Assembly: GCA_029960045.1 (NCBI GenBank)
Contig: JASCOV010000005.1
Coordinates: 186,001-250,000 of the forward strand
Length of the DNA stretch: 64,000 nucleotides
Direction: 5' to 3'
Origin: Flavobacteriaceae bacterium PS02293
GTDB lineage: Bacteria > Bacteroidota > Bacteroidia > Flavobacteriales > Weeksellaceae
Position 1 is the first letter of the stretch. Each line of letters begins with the position of its first letter. The translations under genes and the position numbers were made by a program. Under the pieces are notes generated by a model. The model saw only the letters and a list, made by a program, of their open reading frames with translations, was not told the origin of the DNA and searched no databases. This document shows, piece after piece, positions 54,038 to 61,235 of this stretch.

Positions 54038-54045
54038 CAAAGTTA
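54038..54045 (-). promoter_or_regulatory. -7 element of the methyltransferase-nuclease operon
   Basis: TAACTTTG on the minus strand fits TAnnTTTG, about 62 bases before the ATG. No -33 TTG is seen at the usual spacing, suggesting a weak or controlled promoter. Confidence 0.55.
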
Positions 54046-54470
54046 CTCCATTTTAATCTGAATCACCTAGAATTTCACTTGTAATATCAATATCAAATTA
54101 AACATTTCACCATCTTCTGATCTTTTTGCATCTTGTAATTGCAATTAAGCAATAATTCTTCAGATGCTAGTTCAGCATAAATATCATATTACACCAACGC
54201 CACAGTTTACAAATTCTGAATCATATATTTGGTAATCAATTTACTAATGAAAATTAAATGATAGTATTTTAGATTATCCCACACGAAATTTTCACATAAT
54301 ACATATGGGCGTGTCTGTAATATTTGTTAAAAAATTAAGGTAATTATATACTTTGGTGTACAAAATTATCTTTCTTAATTGAAAATCAAAGATTGTTTGA
54401 ACAAACACTTTAGTTGATTGTCGTAATTTTATACAGCTAAGTGTATGGCACATTAAGTATGTCATTACCT

Positions 54471-54929
54471 CTATTTATTGTGTTCTTCAATAAGTACAGA
54501 CATATATTTATTAAAATTTGAAACCTCATCCTCCAATATGGAGAAGAACTCCAGATCAGTATTCTCAACTTCTATCAGAGCTTTTTGTAGTACCTCTGCG
54601 CCGCTATCAGTTAGCTGAATAGTTTTTGCTCTGGTATCTGTCTTATGTTCCTGTCTTGTTAAAAAGCCTTTCTCTTCCAACGTACGCAAAACTTTTGAAA
54701 CCATCATTCGGTCGGTATTACTTTGATTTGCGATATCAACCTGAGTTACCGAATTACTGGTTTTAGAAAGCCAGCCTAACGCCGCCAATAAAACAAATTG
54801 TGTCTGTGTTAAATCCAACGGATCCAGACATTTTTTTATTTTCCGTTGCCAAAGCATCGTTACCTGCCCAAGCAAATACCCCGGACTATTCTTTGGACTC
54901 TTAAAATGAAATTCAATTTCTTTAGACAT
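54471..54929 (-). CDS. MarR family transcriptional regulator
   Basis: 152 residues. The winged helix-turn-helix is visible: LTQTQFVLLAALGWL, QVDIANQSNTDRMMVSKVL (recognition helix) and the wing FLTRQEHKTDTRAKTIQL. MarR proteins are dimeric repressors released by small ligands or oxidants. Its start overlaps the end of the EVE-domain gene by 8 bases, so the two are co-expressed. The 9-base inverted repeat over the promoter of the upstream VOC gene is a reasonable operator for it (inference). Confidence 0.92.
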   Translation of the reverse strand: MSKEIEFHFKSPKNSPGYLLGQVTMLWQRKIKKCLDPLDLTQTQFVLLAALGWLSKTSNSVTQVDIANQSNTDRMMVSKVLRTLEEKGFLTRQEHKTDTRAKTIQLTDSGAEVLQKALIEVENTDLEFFSILEDEVSNFNKYMSVLIEEHNK

Positions 54930-55344
54930 TATTATTAAGCATTTTTGATGAAATTAGCTCGAAATCGTGCCTGTTGATTTCAAAAAAACCTAAACGGAAC
55001 TGATACCCCCAATTCTGCTTATTTTCAATAAAATCCAGATCATTAATTAATGGAAGAACAGATGTATCCCGTGATGGAATGAATTCTATGTTTCTTCTTG
55101 AGGGGCAAAAATTATCAGAAACCTGATAATCATAAACTTTGTCATCCTTTACTTCACCCAAGGCTGTAAATTTCTGACACTTCTCAGTTTTTCCCAATGT
55201 TTGCTTTCCCGAATAATAGATGATAAAATCGCCTTTCGCCATTCTCTTTAACGGAGCCGCTTTTCCGTGATAGGCTTGGGCGATTCCCTGTGCAATTCCA
55301 TTTTTAACGTGATCCTTGGACGCTACTGCTAACCAATACTTTAT
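54922..55344 (-). CDS. EVE-domain protein with apparent AUA start
   Basis: The frame encodes a complete ~140-residue EVE (PUA-like) domain if it begins at ATA 55342-55344: the sequence reads KYWLAVASKDHVKNGIAQG, typical of the N terminus of this family. No ATG, GTG or TTG lies in frame between the upstream TAA and the ATG at 55242, which would remove the first strand and helix of the fold. Motifs further on include GDFIIYYSG and WGYQFRLGFFEI. EVE domains bind modified bases in DNA or RNA. Either an AUA start is used or the natural ATG has been lost. It overlaps the MarR gene by 8 bases. Confidence 0.75.
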   Translation of the reverse strand: MKYWLAVASKDHVKNGIAQGIAQAYHGKAAPLKRMAKGDFIIYYSGKQTLGKTEKCQKFTALGEVKDDKVYDYQVSDNFCPSRRNIEFIPSRDTSVLPLINDLDFIENKQNWGYQFRLGFFEINRHDFELISSKMLNNNV

Positions 55345-55402
55345 TTTCTTGTTTTCTATTTTTTATAAACTTACAAACCCTGTTCGCTATAATTTGCTTT
55401 AA

Positions 55403-55762
55403 TTATTTTGACTCTAGGAAAGTAAGTTTATAACCGTCAAGATCCAATATATGAAATGCTCTTCCAAAAGGTGTTTCTATAATTGGTCCGGTCGTCTGTA
55501 CCCCGTTAGAAATTAGTTTTTCTTTTAGTTGATCAACGTTTTCTTCTACAGCAAACCAAAGTGCAACTCCTGTACCTAGTTCCCTACCCTCAAGCGCTTC
55601 AAGCGGTGTACGAATTGCGAAACTTGCTTCTCCTTCGTTATACTTAAAAACACACGCCTGCGGATTTACATCTTGTATTTCAAACCCTAATTTCTCAGTA
55701 TAAAACTCTTTTGATGCATCTAAATTTTTCACCTGTAATGATGCGAATGTTAATTGTTTCAT
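55403..55762 (-). CDS. VOC (glyoxalase/bleomycin-resistance) family protein
   Basis: 119 residues forming two beta-alpha-beta-beta-beta modules: LTFASLQVKNLDASKEFY, LGFEIQDVNPQACVF, then VALWFAVEENVDQLKEKL and GRAFHILDLDGYKLTFLES. Members of this fold are metal-dependent isomerases, dioxygenases or binding proteins for toxic compounds. The specific substrate cannot be told from sequence. It lies 58 bases upstream of the EVE frame on the same strand and has a full-consensus promoter with an overlapping inverted repeat, so it probably heads a VOC-EVE-MarR operon. Confidence 0.9.
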   Translation of the reverse strand: MKQLTFASLQVKNLDASKEFYTEKLGFEIQDVNPQACVFKYNEGEASFAIRTPLEALEGRELGTGVALWFAVEENVDQLKEKLISNGVQTTGPIIETPFGRAFHILDLDGYKLTFLESK

Positions 55763-55777
55763 TGTCTAAATATATTT

Positions 55778-55810
55778 TTGTTGTTGCAAATATAATATTC
55801 ACAACAACAA
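55778..55810. promoter_or_regulatory. 9-base inverted repeat operator candidate over the VOC promoter
   Basis: TTGTTGTTG (55778-55786) and CAACAACAA (55802-55810) are exact inverted copies with a 15-base spacer that contains the -7 element. The placement suits a dimeric repressor such as the MarR protein encoded two genes downstream. Confidence 0.6.
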
Positions 55811-55818
55811 TATGCAAA
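55787..55818 (-). promoter_or_regulatory. Promoter of the VOC-EVE-MarR operon
   Basis: On the minus strand TTTG (55815-55818), a 20-base spacer and TATATTTG (55787-55794) match the consensus. The leader to the VOC ATG is about 18 bases. The rest of the 451-base gap to 56213 has no coding frame. Confidence 0.75.
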
Positions 55819-56127
55819 TTTTTAAAAATTATTTTTTTAGTTTGGTTTGAAGAAGACGATAATTAGTTAATAGATTATAGCGTTATCAATAAGAAAAATC
55901 TCAAATACAATTAGAGAATTTTCTAAATCATTCACCCCTATATACAGCTTAAATATATTTAATACTTTTAAATGTATCTATATCCGCTTAAATGATTGTA
56001 GAGTCTCCTGTTAAGATAACCTCAACCAATGTAACAACTCACATCTGAACCTTTACCTTAATGAAACAGATTCGTTGTAGGTTTTTTATTTTTGTAAAAA
56101 GTGATAAACCTGCAACTGGAAATAATG

Positions 56128-56153
56128 GATTAATGCTACAATTTGCATTAATC
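56128..56153. repeat. 9-base inverted repeat upstream of the alcohol dehydrogenase
   Basis: GATTAATGC (56128-56136) and GCATTAATC (56145-56153) are exact inverted copies with an 8-base spacer, about 60-85 bases before the ATG. It is an operator candidate, perhaps for the neighbouring AraC or MarR protein. Confidence 0.6.
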
Positions 56154-56176
56154 GTGCTATCTGCTTTCTATATATT

Positions 56177-56190
56177 CAAATACATTTGAA
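56177..56190 (+). promoter_or_regulatory. -7 element within a palindrome upstream of the alcohol dehydrogenase
   Basis: TACATTTG (56181-56188) fits TAnnTTTG and ends 25 bases before the ATG. It lies within the palindrome TCAAAT-AC-ATTTGA. Confidence 0.5.
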
Positions 56191-56213
56191 GATTAATAAA
56201 AATTAAAGACAAT

Positions 56214-57254
56214 ATGAAAGCATTAGTTTATTACGGCGACCACGACATTAAATACGAGGAAAAACCAAAACCTGAAATCTTAAAACCTACCGATGCGATT
56301 GTAAAAATCGTAAAAACAACTATTTGTGGAACCGATTTGGGAATCTACAAAGGAAAAAATCCTGAAATAACACCAGGAAGAATTTTAGGACACGAAGGGA
56401 TCGGAATCATAGAACAAGTGGGAGAAAGTGTAACCAATTTTAAAGTGGGTGACAAAGTGCTGATCTCTTGCGTAACATCTTGTGGCTCCTGCGAATACTG
56501 CAAAAAACAATTATATGCTCATTGTAAAGATGGAGGTTGGATTTTAGGATATATGATTGACGGAGTTCAGGCAGAATATACAAGAATTCCACACGCAGAT
56601 AACAGCCTTTACAAATATCCGGACACAATCGAAGATGATGTTGCAGTAATGTTGAGCGATATCCTTCCGACAGGACACGAAATTGGTGTACAATACGGAA
56701 ATGTAAAACCAGGCGATGCGATTGCTATTGTTGGAGCGGGACCAGTTGGGATGTCTGTTTTATTAACTTCTCAATTCTACTCTCCGTCAACCATTATTAT
56801 GGTGGATATGGATGAAAACCGATTAGAATTGGCTAAAACTTTAGGGGCAACGCATACGGTAAATTCTGCGGTGGAAAATGCGGAAGAGGCAATTAAAAAA
56901 ATTGTTGGAGAAGAAGGTGTGGATGTGGCAATCGAAGCAGTGGGAATACCTCCAACCTGGGATATCTGTCAAAAAATTGTAAAACCCGGAGGTCATCTTG
57001 CCAATGTTGGTGTTCACGGCGTGAAAGTAGATTTTGAAATTCAGAAATTGTGGATTAAAAACCTTACGATAACAACAGGATTGGTCAATACGAACACAAC
57101 ACCGATGTTGCTGAAAGCGACTGCAACCAACAAACTTCCTCTAAAATCATTGATTACGCACCATTACAAATTAGACCAGATTGAAGAAGCATATCAAGTA
57201 TTTTTAAATGGAGCAAAAGAAAAAGCAATGAAAATTATCATAGAAGCAAATTAA
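56214..57254 (+). CDS. Zinc-dependent alcohol dehydrogenase
   Basis: 346 residues of the medium-chain dehydrogenase family. Catalytic zinc ligands are in TTICGTDLGIY and ILGHEGIGIIEQVG, and structural zinc Cys are in CGSCEYCKKQLYAHC. The NAD(P)-binding Rossmann motif is AIVGAGPVGMS, followed by MVDMDENRLELAK, whose Asp favours NAD. It oxidises alcohols or reduces aldehydes in the cytoplasm. Its closest relatives are the IPA/IBN-type or threonine-dehydrogenase-like ADHs, but substrate is uncertain. The gene has its own promoter and two upstream inverted repeats. It converges with the AraC gene at a shared terminator. Confidence 0.93.
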   Translation: MKALVYYGDHDIKYEEKPKPEILKPTDAIVKIVKTTICGTDLGIYKGKNPEITPGRILGHEGIGIIEQVGESVTNFKVGDKVLISCVTSCGSCEYCKKQLYAHCKDGGWILGYMIDGVQAEYTRIPHADNSLYKYPDTIEDDVAVMLSDILPTGHEIGVQYGNVKPGDAIAIVGAGPVGMSVLLTSQFYSPSTIIMVDMDENRLELAKTLGATHTVNSAVENAEEAIKKIVGEEGVDVAIEAVGIPPTWDICQKIVKPGGHLANVGVHGVKVDFEIQKLWIKNLTITTGLVNTNTTPMLLKATATNKLPLKSLITHHYKLDQIEEAYQVFLNGAKEKAMKIIIEAN

Positions 57255-57280
57255 TTAGGACTAATCAAAATATGAATAAA

Positions 57281-57302
57281 AAACATCTTTTTTAAGATGT
57301 TT
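57281..57302. terminator. Bidirectional terminator between adh and araC-type genes
   Basis: AAACATCTT (57281-57289) and AAGATGTTT (57294-57302) with a TTTT loop, A-run on the left and T-run on the right. Confidence 0.8.
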
Positions 57303-57310
57303 TTTATTTT

Positions 57311-58243
57311 TTACGAAACAGAAGTGTTCATTAGCTGATATTGCTTCGGCGTAATACCTTCGTACTTTTTGAACATCCGTATAAAATAATTACTGTCTTC
57401 AAAACCTGTTGCAAACGAAACCTCATTGATATGAATATAAGGATTATTTAAAAGTCTTTTGGCATATTTTATTTTTTCTTTAATGATAAATTCTGCCGGA
57501 CTCATACCCAATTCTCTTTTAAAATTACGGTAAAATGTACTCGAACTCATACAGGCGTATTTGCTGAGTTCTTTCATCTGAATCGGTTCACCAATGTGTT
57601 TTCGGATATAATCGACGGAAGAAGCAATCGGACTATTGGCTTCCATAACCAAAAACTGGTTTTGGTCGAGTCGTTTTGCCGTTTGTGTCTGTACAATCCG
57701 AATAATCAATTCCTGCAAACTCAGATATGAAAGCGCATCTTTTGCAACATTTTCGCTCATACATTCTTTCGTTATTTTGTTGATGGCATTCGCTAAATCC
57801 TGACTGTTATAAAAATAATAAGTCTCAAAATCAATTATCCATAAATTCCCTGTTCCCTCTTTCGGAAATTTATCATTCAGAAAATCCAGTGTATCATTAA
57901 TAATTCCTTTATCAATTGCCAAAGCAATGCACTGCGTCGGTCTGTTTTCAGAAGCTTCCGGAAAATCTACTTTAAAACCTGATTTTGGAGGAACGATAAA
58001 CGTTTCTCCCGGAAGATATTCAAATGGAGTTCTATCCTGATAATGAATTCGTTTTTTGCCTCTCAACATACTTGTTACAACAAAATCATTAAATTCTAAA
58101 GGAATTTTTTCCGAATACTGATGTGTTTCAAAGAGACTCAGCTCACAGTTTTCCAGTGAAAAAACGGAACGGTTCTCAATCAAAGTCTGAAGGGATTTTT
58201 CGTGAGAAAGTTCTACACTATGAAGTAATGATTTTTGAAACAT
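57311..58243 (-). CDS. AraC family transcriptional regulator
   Basis: 310 residues. The N-terminal ~190 residues are a cupin-type sensor domain of the AraC_N kind (FEYLPGETFIVPPKSGF). The C-terminal ~100 carry two helix-turn-helix units: MKELSKYACMSSSTFYRNFKRE and HINEVSFATGFEDSNYFIRMFK, ending GITPKQYQL. Members with this N-terminal domain often respond to small organic molecules and activate neighbouring oxidoreductase genes. The adjacent alcohol dehydrogenase is the likeliest target (inference). The 156-base gap to the next gene shows nothing else. Confidence 0.92.
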   Translation of the reverse strand: MFQKSLLHSVELSHEKSLQTLIENRSVFSLENCELSLFETHQYSEKIPLEFNDFVVTSMLRGKKRIHYQDRTPFEYLPGETFIVPPKSGFKVDFPEASENRPTQCIALAIDKGIINDTLDFLNDKFPKEGTGNLWIIDFETYYFYNSQDLANAINKITKECMSENVAKDALSYLSLQELIIRIVQTQTAKRLDQNQFLVMEANSPIASSVDYIRKHIGEPIQMKELSKYACMSSSTFYRNFKRELGMSPAEFIIKEKIKYAKRLLNNPYIHINEVSFATGFEDSNYFIRMFKKYEGITPKQYQLMNTSVS

Positions 58244-58399
58244 TTATGGATTGGAATTATTATCAACTGATAAAAGTAAAATTATCAGTATTTTTTTTAG
58301 GTAAATTAAACAAAAAAAATAAAACTACTAAAATAAAAATCAGTTACTTGTTTATCTGCTATTTTTGCAATCGCATTTTTTTATTAGGTGGTTTGATTA

Positions 58400-59134
58400 C
58401 TATCCGTTTTTCATTAGGTCATCAGCAAGTTTAGGTAATATTTGCTGTATGAATTTTAAAAGTTTTACTCTACCAATATTACTTTCAAATCGATCTTTTT
58501 TGAAATTGATTAAAAATTCATTTACAAGTTGTTTGGGGGTAATTTTACCTTTTCCGCGCCCTTCTGTCATTGCTGTATCAACCAGCGGTGGCAGTATTTC
58601 AAATACTTTAACCGTTGTATTCTCCAATTGGTAACGAAGTGCTTTTGTTGCATTGTGAATTGCAGCTTTTGTTGCACAATAAATGGGCGCGGATTTTTTT
58701 GGAGCCAATGCAAGTCCTGATGAAATATTAACAATTGCTGCAGTTTGTTTTAATGCTAATATTGGGAGTAATCCATAAACAATCTGCATTGGACTTGTAA
58801 AATTTATTCGTATCTCATCTTCAATTTTTCTGTGACCATCTTGTTCGTCCAGCCAGTTGTAATTATTTTGAATACCTGCATTGTTAATTACAACATTAAT
58901 GTCATTATGTTTTTCCAAGCATTGGTTGATTAAGTTGATTACTGAAATGCTATCGCTTAAATCACAAAGCAGTATTTCAATTTTAGGAAATTGAATTTTA
59001 AGTTCGTCCAAATTGTGTTGATTGCTGGAAGTAACAATTAATTTATTATCAAGATTATAAAATTGCTGAACTATTTCAAAACCAATTCCTGAAGTTCCGC
59101 CTGTTATTAAAATGGTATTATTAGATAATTTCAT
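58400..59134 (-). CDS. Short-chain dehydrogenase/reductase (DltE-like)
   Basis: 244 residues. The NAD(P)-binding motif is TGGTSGIGFE, the structural motif is NNAGIQ, and the catalytic Ser-Tyr-Lys are in NISSGLALAP and YCATK. Spacing is classical SDR. The pattern without a long C-terminal extension resembles the DltE-like group. Substrate is unknown. It begins 5 bases after the stop of the DJ-1/PfpI gene, so they form an operon that may deal with reactive carbonyls. Confidence 0.93.
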   Translation of the reverse strand: MKLSNNTILITGGTSGIGFEIVQQFYNLDNKLIVTSSNQHNLDELKIQFPKIEILLCDLSDSISVINLINQCLEKHNDINVVINNAGIQNNYNWLDEQDGHRKIEDEIRINFTSPMQIVYGLLPILALKQTAAIVNISSGLALAPKKSAPIYCATKAAIHNATKALRYQLENTTVKVFEILPPLVDTAMTEGRGKGKITPKQLVNEFLINFKKDRFESNIGRVKLLKFIQQILPKLADDLMKNG

Positions 59135-59139
59135 AGGGT

Positions 59140-59940
59140 CTATTTCAAAGTGTTTTTTAATTCATATTCTTTCAATGCTTCCGAATATAATTTTATAAAT
59201 GCGTGGTTAGAATACGGGTTTTGGCTTGTTATAAGTTCTCTGTCTCGAATTGCAAAATTCGCTGCCGGACTTCCTTTTTTGTGTTTCAAACCCATTTTTT
59301 TGAGTTGTTGGGCTATTTTCCTATTTTCGGGTTTGCCTTTCATCACAAAATTTTCAATAAAAAGCTCTTCCAATCCTGTTACAGAGTTCACTTTATAACC
59401 GATAAAGGGGTTTTCTTCTCTAGGAATAGAGAGTATCAATGCGGGAGCGTGGCAAATTAAACCGATTGCTTTTCCTTTGGTTGAAAATTCTTTTAAAAGC
59501 CTTTTAATTTTCTTATCATATATTAAATCTGCCATTAGACCCTGGCCACCAGGAATTATTATTCCAGAATATTGATTTATATTTTCCAAACCATTTTCGA
59601 GTGTTTTCGGAGTATTGAATTTTTCATTATTCTGAACAAAATATTTGGCTTCCTCTAAAGGAGAATTTCTTCCTTTCCAATATTTTTTATTTAAACTTTC
59701 TTTATCAATAGATGGTTTTATACCGAAAGGGGTTGCAAAATCTACTTCATACCCTAAACTTATAATTTCTTTATACGCTAAATAAAATTCGCTTAAAAAA
59801 ACACCTGTTTCTGTATATGTTTTGCCATTTTTTAATTGAAGCTCTTTAGCAGCACTCATCACAAAAAGAACTTTCCTTTGAGAGAATACAGACGAGAAAC
59901 ACAATAGGCTGATAATTGCGAGCATTGACCTTTGTACCAT
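59140..59940 (-). CDS. Secreted DJ-1/PfpI family protein (Hsp31-like)
   Basis: 266 residues. The first ~20 (MVQRSMLAIISLLCFSSVFSQ) are a Sec signal peptide, unusual for a normally cytoplasmic family. The nucleophile elbow is GLICHAPALIL with the Cys, preceded by IIIPGGQGLMADL. The arrangement matches class I glutamine amidotransferase-like / Hsp31 proteins, some of which act as glyoxalase III or deglycases. It is probably periplasmic here. First gene of the operon with the SDR. A 14-base palindrome lies upstream. Confidence 0.9.
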   Translation of the reverse strand: MVQRSMLAIISLLCFSSVFSQRKVLFVMSAAKELQLKNGKTYTETGVFLSEFYLAYKEIISLGYEVDFATPFGIKPSIDKESLNKKYWKGRNSPLEEAKYFVQNNEKFNTPKTLENGLENINQYSGIIIPGGQGLMADLIYDKKIKRLLKEFSTKGKAIGLICHAPALILSIPREENPFIGYKVNSVTGLEELFIENFVMKGKPENRKIAQQLKKMGLKHKKGSPAANFAIRDRELITSQNPYSNHAFIKLYSEALKEYELKNTLK

Positions 59941-59977
59941 AATAATGTTTAATTTGAATTATGGAACAAAGAAAAAA

Positions 59978-59991
59978 AGAACGTATGTTCT
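59978..59991. promoter_or_regulatory. Palindrome between Crp-type and DJ-1 genes
   Basis: AGAAC-GTAT-GTTCT is an inverted repeat with 5-base arms, about 40 bases before the DJ-1 gene start and 24 bases after the end of the Crp-type gene. It is a possible operator. Confidence 0.4.
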
Positions 59992-60014
59992 ATCCATTTA
60001 CATATGTAAAGGAA

Positions 60015-60590
60015 TCATTTTTTTGCCAGATTTCTTCTGATTCGGCTTAGCTGTGTTGGTGTAATTCCTAGATAGGAAGCTATATGATACTGAGGAATCA
60101 TTTGTTCCAGACAGGGGAAATTTTGTTGAAAAATAAGGTAGCGTTTATCTGCATCCAGCATTACAAGATCAACTTCTCGTTCTTCCTTGTGCACAAAGAA
60201 TAGTTCTGCAAGTTTTCTTCCAAAACGTTCAAAATCTTGATAGTTTTCGTAAAGGCTTACCACATCTGTGTAATTTATTATCAATAACTGACAGTCGGTA
60301 AGAGCCTGTTGATTGATTTTATTAGGTTCATTAGTGATTAAAGATGAGTATCCTGCAACAAAGTTATTGGCTAAAAAGAAGTGTTTATTATATTCTGTTC
60401 CTTCATTATTTCTATAAAAAGCCCTAATAATACCATTGGTTAGAAACCCTATTTGTTTGGCAGTTTCTCCATCTTTAATAAAATAGTCGCCTTTTTTTAA
60501 TGTTTTTTCGGTAAACATCTCTTTTACTTTATTCCAGGTTTCATCTTTGATTGGAGAAACAGAATTCAAATAATTATATAGTTCCGTCAT
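60015..60590 (-). CDS. Crp/Fnr family transcriptional regulator
   Basis: 191 residues. The N-terminal cyclic-nucleotide-binding-like beta-roll is visible (TLKKGDYFIKDGETAKQIGF, NNFVAGYSSLI). The C-terminal helix-turn-helix (YHIASYLGITPTQLSRIRRNL) is the short type common in Bacteroidota. No Fe-S Cys cluster is present, so it is not a classical Fnr. It probably senses a small ligand or redox state. The position upstream of the DJ-1/SDR operon suggests it regulates those genes. Confidence 0.9.
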   Translation of the reverse strand: MTELYNYLNSVSPIKDETWNKVKEMFTEKTLKKGDYFIKDGETAKQIGFLTNGIIRAFYRNNEGTEYNKHFFLANNFVAGYSSLITNEPNKINQQALTDCQLLIINYTDVVSLYENYQDFERFGRKLAELFFVHKEEREVDLVMLDADKRYLIFQQNFPCLEQMIPQYHIASYLGITPTQLSRIRRNLAKK

Positions 60591-60681
60591 TAAAAAGATT
60601 GCTTTCGTTATTATTACTCTGAGGTTTTCCGCACCCCTTCAATACAATGAGAAAAATACAACAATCAGGTGTTTATATATC

Positions 60682-60978
60682 TTAGCTATTTTGCCTGATT
60701 AATCTCTCCAACTCATCCGCCTGAAAAACTCCGGATTGTTTCCATTTGACTTCACCGCTCTTGAAAATCATCAGCGTCGGCACACTTCTAATTCCGAACT
60801 GTGCAGCAACTGCTTGATTTTTATCGACGTCAATCTTGATGATACTTGCCATATCGCCAATATTTTTTTTCAAATCCTGAAGAATGGGAGCCTGCATTTT
60901 GCAAGGACCGCACCATTCTGCAAAAAAATCCACCAAAACAGGTTTGTCCTGGTTGATAAGTTCCTGAAACTTATTCAT
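60682..60978 (-). CDS. trxA: Thioredoxin
   Basis: 98 residues with the active site FFAEWCGPCKMQAP and the cis-proline region IRSVPTLMIFKSG. It reduces disulfides and persulfides in the cytoplasm. It is the last gene of the operon with the DUF2892-like protein and the persulfide dioxygenase-rhodanese, 12 bases downstream of the former. A dedicated thioredoxin would fit the recycling of sulfur carried on the rhodanese Cys. Confidence 0.95.
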   Translation of the reverse strand: MNKFQELINQDKPVLVDFFAEWCGPCKMQAPILQDLKKNIGDMASIIKIDVDKNQAVAAQFGIRSVPTLMIFKSGEVKWKQSGVFQADELERLIRQNS

Positions 60979-60990
60979 TTTGCTATATTT

Positions 60991-61227
60991 TTATTTAATT
61001 TCCTCATATTCCACCTCATCATTTGTTTTTTTTGAATTGCGAGTCGGTACAGAACAATTTCCTGTTGTACAACAGCCGATATTCAACAATGGCATTGCAA
61101 CAAAAACTGCTCCAACAGCAACCAAAATCCACATCCCGGATTTTACGGCTTCCACAACAAGGAAAATTCCCATTGCCAAACGAAGCAACCGTGCAAAGTT
61201 CCAGTTTTTCAATATATTTTGTATCAT
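60991..61227 (-). CDS. Small DUF2892 (YgaP-type) inner-membrane protein
   Basis: 78 residues with two hydrophobic segments (~14-30 and ~33-48: LAMGIFLVVEAVKSG, ILVAVGAVFVAMPLLN) and a CCTTGNC motif right after the second. The N-terminal NWNFARLLRLAMG is typical of DUF2892. In YgaP such a segment is fused to a rhodanese; here it is separate, but the rhodanese-containing gene lies 8 bases upstream. The Cys cluster may accept sulfane sulfur at the membrane (inference). Confidence 0.8.
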   Translation of the reverse strand: MIQNILKNWNFARLLRLAMGIFLVVEAVKSGMWILVAVGAVFVAMPLLNIGCCTTGNCSVPTRNSKKTNDEVEYEEIK

Positions 61228-61235
61228 CTCTTTTT

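Larger units (their letters stand above)
53976..54470. other. Intergenic region, 495 bases
   Basis: The left end holds the methyltransferase promoter and a perfect inverted repeat. The remainder is A/T-rich with short palindromes (for example GTTTG-AA-CAAAC near 54396) and no frame that looks coding. Confidence 0.5.

Noticed and set aside
54396..54407. GTTTG-AA-CAAAC palindrome as an operator
   Set aside because: Arms are only 5 bases in an A/T-rich gap and no promoter element lies next to it, so chance is a sufficient explanation.
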